Assembly (NCBI GenBank): GCA_020052415.1
Contig: JAGVPB010000030.1
Span: 19,112 to 83,111 of the forward strand
Source of the DNA: Bacteroidales bacterium
GTDB lineage: Bacteria > Bacteroidota > Bacteroidia > Bacteroidales > JAADJA01
Direction of reading: 5' to 3'
Length of the DNA: 64,000 nucleotides
The notes beneath the pieces are model-generated. The model ran no database searches and had not been told where the DNA came from. It saw only the letters and a list, made by a program, of their open reading frames with translations. Below are positions 19,473 through 26,750 of the stretch, piece by piece. The stretch's first letter is position 1. Each line of letters begins with the position of its first letter. The translations under genes were made by a program, and so were the position numbers.

Positions 19473-19530
19473 ACATGATAATAAACAGGTTTTTCACTTT
19501 TCGGTTATCCAATCTATGATCCTTTATTAC

Positions 19531-19538
19531 TATTTTTG
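19531..19538 (+). promoter_or_regulatory. -7 box TATTTTTG upstream of LOG gene
   Basis: TAnnTTTG match 23 bp upstream of ATG. Confidence 0.5.
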
Positions 19539-19560
19539 CCACTCAGTAAAAGCAGAATGA

Positions 19561-20157
19561 ATGAAAAGCATTTGTGTGTTTTGCGGTTCGAGCATGGGAC
19601 GAAACCAGGTTTATAAAACCGAGGCTGCAGCGTTTGGGAATTTATTAGCTGAAAATAAAATCACCCTGGTTTATGGCGGAGGAAAAGTTGGGCTGATGGG
19701 CGTTTTGGCCGACAGCGCTCTTGCCTCTGGCGGGAAGGTTATTGGAATCATTCCCCGCAGCATTGCCGATCTTGAAATCGCTCATGATCACCTTACCGAG
19801 TTACATATAGTGGAAGGAATGCAGGAACGCAAGGCGATGATGATGGAAATCTCTGATGCATTTGTGGCGCTTCCGGGAGGACTGGGAACCTTGGATGAAC
19901 TTGCCGAAGTGCTCACTTATAACCAGCTAAGAATTTTTGATAAACCTGTCGGATTGCTCAATGTGAACGGTTATTTCGACCACTTACTGAAGTTTTTTGA
20001 TCACGGTGTCTTAGAACGATTTGTAAGGGAAGAACACAGGAATAATATTGTAGTAAGTGAAAACGGAACTGAATTGCTTGAAAAATTAAGGGACTATGAG
20101 CCGGTTCATATTGGAAAATGGATCGAGGAGATCAAAGAGGAGAGTTCGGTGAAATGA
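19561..20157 (+). CDS. TIGR00730 family LOG-like nucleotide 5'-monophosphate phosphoribohydrolase
   Basis: CVFCGSSMGRN, VYGGGKVGLMGVLAD, ALPGGLGTLDELAEV. Confidence 0.93.
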   Translation: MKSICVFCGSSMGRNQVYKTEAAAFGNLLAENKITLVYGGGKVGLMGVLADSALASGGKVIGIIPRSIADLEIAHDHLTELHIVEGMQERKAMMMEISDAFVALPGGLGTLDELAEVLTYNQLRIFDKPVGLLNVNGYFDHLLKFFDHGVLERFVREEHRNNIVVSENGTELLEKLRDYEPVHIGKWIEEIKEESSVK

Positions 20158-20203
20158 TATTCATTGATATTTGTTGATATTGATGGAAATTGATTGACAA
20201 AAT
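20154..20203. repeat. 10-bp degenerate tandem array overlapping LOG stop codon
   Basis: atgatattca|ttgatatttg|ttgatattga|tggaaattga|ttgacaaaat. Confidence 0.75.
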
Positions 20204-20358
20204 TGACTAAAATTTGAATTGACTAAATTGACTAAAATTTTGTGCCGAAGGCATCACTTTGGGAGATTGACTAAAATGAAAATGATAAACCTGAAATCTG
20301 CAGAAGAAAAGCAGAAAATCGAACTACGAAACTCAGAACTCAAAACCCGGAACATCGA

Positions 20359-20419
20359 ATGGAAATAAATTGAAATATGTTGAAATAGATTGAAATATGT
20401 TGAAATTACTTGATAGCTC
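20359..20419. repeat. 10-bp degenerate tandem array
   Basis: ttgaaatatg|ttgaaataga|ttgaaatatg|ttgaaattac|ttgatagctc from 20370, preceded by atggaaataaa. Confidence 0.85.
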
Positions 20420-20479
20420 TCCGATCCCACTGCCCCCTGCTCCATGTCGAAGCGAAGCGAAGATCCCGCCAACGGCGGG

Positions 20480-20528
20480 GCTCCATGCTCCCTGCAACTT
20501 TAAACTTTGAACCTTGAACTTTGAACTT
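20480..20528. repeat. 7-bp array leading into the start of the kinase-like CDS
   Basis: gctccat|gctccct|gcaactt|taaactt|tgaacct|tgaactt|tgaactt; preceded by hairpin cccgccaacggcggg (20465-20479). Confidence 0.9.
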
Positions 20529-21092
20529 CTCATCATCGGAATTACCGGCACACTTGGCTCCGGCAAAGGAACTGTGGTGGACTACCTTGTGAAAGAGAAA
20601 GGATTCGTCCATTTTTCGGTTCGTCAGTTTCTGCTTGATGAAATCCGTAAAAGAAATCTTCCCGAAAACAGGGATAGCATGGTGGAAGTTGCTAATGAAA
20701 TGAGGAAAATGAATTCACCTTCCTTTATCACTGACCAGCTTTACGAACAGGCATTGAAGAAAGGCAAAAATGCCGTAATCGAAAGCATCCGGACACCGGG
20801 AGAAATAGTTTCGCTCAAACAAAAAGGAAATTTTTACCTTTTAGCCATTGATGCCGATTCTAAAATAAGGTACGACAGGATCAGGAAAAGAAATTCTGAA
20901 ACGGATCAGATTGATTTCGAAACTTTTATTAAGAACGAAGAACGTGAAATGACCTCGACCGATTCAAACCGGCAGAACCTGCAGAAATGCAGAGAAATGG
21001 CGGACTTTGTGTTTTTGAATAATGGTAAAATAACAGAGCTTTATGAGAAGATAGAGGAGGTTTTTATAGAAATAGGAAATAGGTTGAAATAA
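20514..21092 (+). CDS. P-loop (d)NMP / dephospho-CoA kinase-like protein with repeat-derived TTG start
   Basis: IIGITGTLGSGKGTVVDYLV Walker A; in-frame TGA at 20508-20510 leaves TTG 20514 as the only standard start before the P-loop. Confidence 0.78.
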   Translation: MNFELLIIGITGTLGSGKGTVVDYLVKEKGFVHFSVRQFLLDEIRKRNLPENRDSMVEVANEMRKMNSPSFITDQLYEQALKKGKNAVIESIRTPGEIVSLKQKGNFYLLAIDADSKIRYDRIRKRNSETDQIDFETFIKNEEREMTSTDSNRQNLQKCREMADFVFLNNGKITELYEKIEEVFIEIGNRLK

Positions 21093-21143
21093 ATGGAAAC
21101 AAGTTGAAATTAGTCGATATTAATGGATATTAGTTGATATTGA
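21084..21143. repeat. 6 x 10-bp degenerate tandem array
   Basis: ttgaaataaa|tggaaacaag|ttgaaattag|tcgatattaa|tggatattag|ttgatattga. Confidence 0.88.
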
Positions 21144-21165
21144 GATTAGCAATTTATTTCCAAAT

Positions 21166-21228
21166 AAAACTCTGAACTCAGAACCCGGAACCCAGAACTT
21201 CGAACTTCGAACTTCAAACATTGAACTA
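21166..21228. repeat. 9 x 7-bp degenerate tandem array
   Basis: aaaactc|tgaactc|agaaccc|ggaaccc|agaactt|cgaactt|cgaactt|caaacat|tgaacta. Confidence 0.93.
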
Positions 21229-21233
21229 TCGTT

Positions 21234-21734
21234 ATGGACAAGGAAAACAAAACAATGCATGTGAGGCCAACTTGGGACCAATATTTTATTGATCTCGCTC
21301 ATTCGGTTTCGAAACGGGCAACCTGCGACCGGGGAAGAGCCGGATGTGTGATCGTGAGGGATAAGCAAATATTAGTAACAGGATATGTCGGTTCTCCACG
21401 CGGACTGGCACATTGCGATGAAGTCGGCCACCTGATGAAAAAGGTGACCCATGAGGATGGCTCAGAGAGCCTTCATTGTGTGCGCACCGTCCATGCCGAA
21501 CAAAATGCCATCACTCAGGCTGCCCGCAGGGGCATTGCTTTGGAAGGCGCTACGCTTTATGTTCGTATGACGCCCTGCCGCACCTGTGCCATGCTTATCA
21601 TTAATTGTGGTATCGAAAGGGTGGTTTGCGAAAAGAAATATCATGCCGGGAAGGAATCGGAGGAGATGCTCAATGAAGCCGGAGTTATGCTCGATTACTT
21701 TTCTGAAGAAATGCTGGAGTATCCGGGGCAATAA
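21234..21734 (+). CDS. Deoxycytidylate (dCMP) deaminase family protein
   Basis: HAEQNAITQAA and TPCRTCAMLIINCGI zinc-binding motifs. Confidence 0.92.
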   Translation: MDKENKTMHVRPTWDQYFIDLAHSVSKRATCDRGRAGCVIVRDKQILVTGYVGSPRGLAHCDEVGHLMKKVTHEDGSESLHCVRTVHAEQNAITQAARRGIALEGATLYVRMTPCRTCAMLIINCGIERVVCEKKYHAGKESEEMLNEAGVMLDYFSEEMLEYPGQ

Positions 21735-22634
21735 CTATTTATTGGATTTTTTGTTAAATGCAAAACTCGATTTAATGCCTGCCAGCAAGCAAAAATTATT
21801 GAAAGAAAATTGGTTCTTTAGTTTTTTGCTGGGTGCATTCGGATTATTATTTTCACTTTCACAATATTGATCTACAAACTCAAAATACTTTTCGTTTTTT
21901 GATAAGGTCTTCAGGATATCCTCACCATCGTAAATATATCTTGTGTACTCACCTTGTTTAGGTGTACTGATGATATTCTCATATTTTAATTCTGTGAAAA
22001 CAAAAAAATTGTCACCAATTATAAATTCAGCGCCCATGGCTGCCAAGAAACCCAGACTGGTATTCGTTTTATATTTAAAATCGGTTTTCATGCTTTCAAA
22101 CGGGTAGTACCCGGGGATATTACATGACAACTGACCATTATAAAATTCTTTGATTGAAGAAAATCCAATGATACCTCCTAAAGTTATGTATGGGATTATG
22201 CTCTCACTACTACTTTTGAGCATTATTTGCGGTGTGATTTGATACATTTTAGCCTCCAGTTTAATATTATCAACTATCTTAACGAACATTTGATAAGTAT
22301 AATCATAATCATAAATATAATTGTTTATCACTTCCATATCAGGAGATTTTCCATGATTATATTCAGCACCTAATTCCAAAGCTATATTCTTGGTAATCCC
22401 TTTTCCCAGAGTTATTCCATATTTAAAGCCTTTTCCCATTGAAATTTTAAAAGCCTGATAACCATCCCATAAATTAGCTGAATCATCATTCTCATAATAA
22501 TTTTCCGTTCTTAAAGTATAGTTCAATCCCTGGACTTTAATTCCATATCCGCCATAGGCTTTAATATAGACGTGCTGAGAAAAACAATATATTGAAAACA
22601 AACAAATGCTTAAGGCAATGATAATTTTTTTCAT
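21735..22634 (-). CDS. Outer-membrane beta-barrel family protein (porin-like)
   Basis: Signal peptide, alternating beta pattern, LGFLAAMGAEFIIGDNFFVFTELKYE. Confidence 0.65.
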   Translation of the reverse strand: MKKIIIALSICLFSIYCFSQHVYIKAYGGYGIKVQGLNYTLRTENYYENDDSANLWDGYQAFKISMGKGFKYGITLGKGITKNIALELGAEYNHGKSPDMEVINNYIYDYDYTYQMFVKIVDNIKLEAKMYQITPQIMLKSSSESIIPYITLGGIIGFSSIKEFYNGQLSCNIPGYYPFESMKTDFKYKTNTSLGFLAAMGAEFIIGDNFFVFTELKYENIISTPKQGEYTRYIYDGEDILKTLSKNEKYFEFVDQYCESENNNPNAPSKKLKNQFSFNNFCLLAGIKSSFAFNKKSNK

Positions 22635-22922
22635 AGTAATTCTGGATTAAATTAATAAGATGTAAAGTTATACCAATTATTTTTATGCTGAACTAACTTG
22701 AATAAATTTTTATTGCAAAAATTGACAATAGGAGATATCAAATAAAATTCAAGGAGAAAACGGATTAATATATGTTCAAAAATGGATGGTTATCCGGGCT
22801 GCATTATTAAAAAATTATAAGATGATTGAAATTCCAGGAAAGTCAGGTCAAGGGCATTTTCCCCTTAAAAGTAGGATAGTGGGTAGTCAATGGTTTTTCA
22901 ATTTTCAGAACTGAATTCCAGT

Positions 22923-24248
22923 TTATTCCCTGAAGAGTTTCACTACATCGTTACCATTGGCAAAGATGAGCAAGGCAAATAGAATCACCATGCCGGTGAT
23001 CTGGGCATATTCCATGAATTTATCGCTGGGTTTGCGGCGGGTTATGATCTCATAAAATAAAAACATCACATGACCCCCGTCTAAAGCCGGAATAGGCAAC
23101 ACATTTAAAATGGCAAGCATGATCGAAAGAAATGCGGTCAGCGTCCAAAAGCTCTGCCACAGCCATTCGGCAGGGAAAATGCTGCCGATGGTTATAAATC
23201 CGCCAACCGATTCATAGGCTTTCACTTCGGGATTGAACAATAATTTCAATTGTTTCAAGTAATTCCCGACACCGTTATAAGCTTTCACAACGCCAGCCGG
23301 TATGGCTTCAAAAAATGAATATTCTTCTTTACTGAATGTAAAATAATTTTCAAGGGGTTTATGATAAATACCTAGTTTGCCTTCTTCAGGAACATTAACC
23401 CGGATATGCATTGTATCTTCTTTTCTCAGAACGGTTACCGTTACCTCTTCGCTTTTATGCTTTTGAATTTCCTCAAAGAAATCGCTGAAGTAGAGAGTCG
23501 GTTTATCGTTCAGGGCAATTATTTTATCATTCAATTCAATTCCTGCTTCTTTAGCCGCCGATTTATTGGTAAATTCACCTACTTCAAAGGGTATCCTGAA
23601 GGAAATGAAATCCGGGGATTTATGTTTGATCAGTTTATTAAGGAATCCGACAGGGATTTCTAAGTTCAGAATTTCACCATTACGCTCTACCTGTATGGTT
23701 TTAGCGTCGTCCAGAATGATTTTTTCAGGAATTTTATTGAAATTCTCAATTTGCTCATTATCTATCGAAAGGATTTTGTCTCCATCGCGTAAACCCACCT
23801 GCATAGCGAGAGAATCTACACGAATGCCGTACTTAACTTCTGATGTCGGAAGGTATTCTTCACCCCAGGTGGTCAGCATAAAAATATATATCATAACCGC
23901 GAGGATGATATTCATCGTTACCCCGCCCAGCATAATGATCAAACGCTGCCACGACGGCTTGCTGCGAAATTCCCAGGGCTGTGGCGGTTTGCTGAGTTGA
24001 ACTTTATCCATTGATTCATCAATCATCCCGGCTATCTTAACATACCCGCCCAGAGGGAGCCATCCTATTCCATATTCAGTTTCACCATACCGGAATTTAA
24101 ATAAGGAAAACCAGGGATTAAAAAATAAATAAAATTTTTCAACCCTCGTCTTAAAAGCCTTGGCAGCCAGAAAATGTCCAAGCTCGTGTATGATGACAAG
24201 GATAGATAAACTGAATAAGAATTGAATGATCTTTATGGCAATTTCCAT
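22923..24248 (-). CDS. rseP: RIP metalloprotease, site-2 protease family
   Basis: VIIHELGHFLAAK, PDZ domain, LNVLPIPALDGGHVMF. Confidence 0.95.
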   Translation of the reverse strand: MEIAIKIIQFLFSLSILVIIHELGHFLAAKAFKTRVEKFYLFFNPWFSLFKFRYGETEYGIGWLPLGGYVKIAGMIDESMDKVQLSKPPQPWEFRSKPSWQRLIIMLGGVTMNIILAVMIYIFMLTTWGEEYLPTSEVKYGIRVDSLAMQVGLRDGDKILSIDNEQIENFNKIPEKIILDDAKTIQVERNGEILNLEIPVGFLNKLIKHKSPDFISFRIPFEVGEFTNKSAAKEAGIELNDKIIALNDKPTLYFSDFFEEIQKHKSEEVTVTVLRKEDTMHIRVNVPEEGKLGIYHKPLENYFTFSKEEYSFFEAIPAGVVKAYNGVGNYLKQLKLLFNPEVKAYESVGGFITIGSIFPAEWLWQSFWTLTAFLSIMLAILNVLPIPALDGGHVMFLFYEIITRRKPSDKFMEYAQITGMVILFALLIFANGNDVVKLFRE

Positions 24249-24309
24249 TAATAAATTTTTGAGTAAATGATTTTAACGACCTCTCGTTTAATTTATTTTA
24301 ATTGACTTG

Positions 24310-25467
24310 TTAAACGCCTGAAACAAAATTTTCAGCCATCCTACGGGATTCAGAATCGGTCTCCAGATAATCCTGAATTGCCGGTTGCTTTATATATGGA
24401 ACGGTTTCCATGCATTTTTCGATAATCTCAGGCATGCTTATAAAACCGATCCTGTTATTTAAAAAAGCTTCAACAACCACTTCGTTTGCAGCGTTTAAAA
24501 TGCAGGGCATATTGCCTCCTTTATCAAGCGCTGAAAATGCGAGTGCAAGATTACGAAATTTTTTAATATCAGGAGATTGAAAAGTCAGTTCCCGGAAATC
24601 TTTAAAACTGAAACGTGGAAAATTATTTTCAATTCTGTCAGGATAACCGAGGGCATATTGGATAGGTAAACGCATATCCGGAAGGCTCATTTGTGCCTTT
24701 ATGGAACCGTCCAGAAAGCATACCAGTGAATGTACGATTGACTGCGGGTGGATCACTATTTCAATTTGTTCCTTTGAAAGTCCGAAGAGCCATTTTGCTT
24801 CAATAACTTCCAGCCCTTTATTCATCAGTGATGCGGAATCAATAGTGATTTTATCGCCCATATTCCAGTTGGGATGATTCAAAGCATCTTCCCTTTTTAC
24901 ATTCTTAAGATCCTCGTAACTGTAGTCCCGGAAAGGTCCTCCTGAAGCTGTAAGAATTATCTTTTCAACATGATCAGGATTTTCACCGTTCAGGCATTGG
25001 AAAATGGCCGAATGTTCCGAATCAACGGGAATTAATGTAACATGATTTTCAAGGACGAGCCGGGTAACAATTTCGCCTGCAACAACGAGCGATTCTTTGT
25101 TAGCCAGGGCAATTTGTTTTTTTGCTTTAATGGCATTGATGGTTGGCATCAATCCTGCAAAACCCACAAGTGCGATCAAAACCATATCAACTGAATCCAT
25201 TTCAACCACCTGGGCGATGGATTCCTCACCTGCAAAAACCTTGATGCTATGAGGTTGCAGGGCTTCAGCAACTTCCGGGTAAAGATTCTTCTGACCAATG
25301 ACTACAGTATTGGGTTTATACCGGAGAGCCTGCCGGATCAGTAGTTCAGAATTTTTAAGCGCCGATATAATCTCCAGTTCAAACCTGTCAGGATGCTGAT
25401 CAATGACTTCGAGCACTTGCCTTCCGATTGATCCTGTTGATCCTAATACGGCTATTTTTTTCTTCAA
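24310..25467 (-). CDS. dxr: 1-deoxy-D-xylulose-5-phosphate reductoisomerase
   Basis: VLGSTGSIGRQVLEVI, VDSEHSAIFQCL, ASGGPFRD. Confidence 0.97.
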   Translation of the reverse strand: MKKKIAVLGSTGSIGRQVLEVIDQHPDRFELEIISALKNSELLIRQALRYKPNTVVIGQKNLYPEVAEALQPHSIKVFAGEESIAQVVEMDSVDMVLIALVGFAGLMPTINAIKAKKQIALANKESLVVAGEIVTRLVLENHVTLIPVDSEHSAIFQCLNGENPDHVEKIILTASGGPFRDYSYEDLKNVKREDALNHPNWNMGDKITIDSASLMNKGLEVIEAKWLFGLSKEQIEIVIHPQSIVHSLVCFLDGSIKAQMSLPDMRLPIQYALGYPDRIENNFPRFSFKDFRELTFQSPDIKKFRNLALAFSALDKGGNMPCILNAANEVVVEAFLNNRIGFISMPEIIEKCMETVPYIKQPAIQDYLETDSESRRMAENFVSGV

Positions 25468-25479
25468 CTAAGTTCTTTT

Positions 25480-26379
25480 TTAAAATGAAATATAATCCTT
25501 TGGGTTTACAGGAGTACCGTTGTACCAAAGTTCAAAATGAAGGTGAGGTCCGGATGTCAGTTCACCAGATTCTCCAACAATTGCTATAGGTTCACCCGCT
25601 TTTACAAAATTACCTTCCTTTTTGAGTAAAACCGAATTGTGTTTATAGGAAGACACGAATGTTCCCTGGTGTTGGATGGTAATCACATAACCTGTTTCAA
25701 CAGTCCACCCCGAAAAAATGACGGTTCCATCCAATGTGGCTTTAACCACTTCATTCATCTTTGAAACTATGTCAATTCCATAATGTTGTTTCGACAAATC
25801 AAATTCATTCGTAACTATACCCTTTAATGGATTAAAAAAAATATAACTGCTCCTTGAAGAAACTGATGAAGCAGATTCCTGGTTTTCGTCATAATACAGA
25901 TCATAGGATCTCTGGTTCTCATATTCCTTTCGCAGCGCCGAATCTTCTGATGACCGCGTATATTCCACATTGCTGTACGTTTCATTAATTTCAGAGACTG
26001 TATCTGCCAAAGAATCGTACATGATTGTTTTTCCGTCAATTACATTCCTGATATTCTCAATAAAAATGCCCTTTTGATTTAAATCATTGAGCAGAGAATC
26101 GGCAAGTCGTTCCAGAGAAATGACGCGCTTGCGGAGAGTAACATCGGTATAGCCAGGAATATATTCTCTTAAAGGTGTAAAAGCAATAAGGAAGGTTGTG
26201 GCCACAACAAGGATAATGGCAACCGTCCCAATGGCAACAAAAACATTAAGCCGGGATAACCGGAAGGTTATTTTTTCTTCAAAAGTATCTTCATTACTAA
26301 TTACAAGCCTGTACTTATCCCGGAGCTTGCTGATCCAACGTCTGTTTTTATCCTTCCCTTTATATTCGGGCATAAACAT
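25480..26379 (-). CDS. M23 family metallopeptidase (LytM domain)
   Basis: HYGIDIV...GELTSGPHLHFELWYNGTPVNPKDYI. Confidence 0.93.
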   Translation of the reverse strand: MFMPEYKGKDKNRRWISKLRDKYRLVISNEDTFEEKITFRLSRLNVFVAIGTVAIILVVATTFLIAFTPLREYIPGYTDVTLRKRVISLERLADSLLNDLNQKGIFIENIRNVIDGKTIMYDSLADTVSEINETYSNVEYTRSSEDSALRKEYENQRSYDLYYDENQESASSVSSRSSYIFFNPLKGIVTNEFDLSKQHYGIDIVSKMNEVVKATLDGTVIFSGWTVETGYVITIQHQGTFVSSYKHNSVLLKKEGNFVKAGEPIAIVGESGELTSGPHLHFELWYNGTPVNPKDYISF

Positions 26380-26455
26380 GTTTATTATGTGGGTGCAAAG
26401 ATAACGGTAATTGACTTATATTAACCTCTAAAAATGAAGAAGAAAGGATACTTTC

Positions 26456-26483
26456 GGGTTCTCTGTTCTCAGTTCTGAGTTCC
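26456..26483. repeat. 4 x 7-bp array
   Basis: gggttct|ctgttct|cagttct|gagttcc. Confidence 0.8.
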
Positions 26484-26491
26484 TTTTGCCG

Positions 26492-26553
26492 ACTGGATAC
26501 TGGATACTGGATACTGGATATTGGTTACTGGTTACTGGTTACTGGTTACTGGT
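26492..26553. repeat. ~9 x 7-bp near-perfect tandem repeat (actggat)n(actggtt)n
   Basis: actggatactggatactggatactggatattggttactggttactggttactggttactggt. Confidence 0.95.
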
Positions 26554-26692
26554 AAAAGCCGACTGCTTTTTTATTTGTAAAGTTTTATATCTCTTACCTG
26601 CCGGTATCAAAGGCACTTTAGCTATTTACGGCTGACCCTCCAACAAATCATTGATTTTATAAGGTGGTAAAGCAAAATAAAATATTTTTGCA

Positions 26693-26700
26693 AATTATAA
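26693..26700 (+). promoter_or_regulatory. -7 box TATTTTTG upstream of porW-like gene
   Basis: TAnnTTTG match. Confidence 0.5.
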
Positions 26701-26750
26701 GTTAAATAGTTGAATTAGTATAAATAGCAATCACTTTACATCTTAAATTC

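Noticed and set aside
20254-20612. ORFs containing KFKVQGSKFKV / FASTWSRGQWD in repeat DNA
   Set aside because: Products of translating the 7-bp arrays and overlapping the kinase CDS on the other strand; no independent coding support.
26492-26553. Possible CRISPR array
   Set aside because: Unit is 7 bp with no spacers; a simple tandem repeat.
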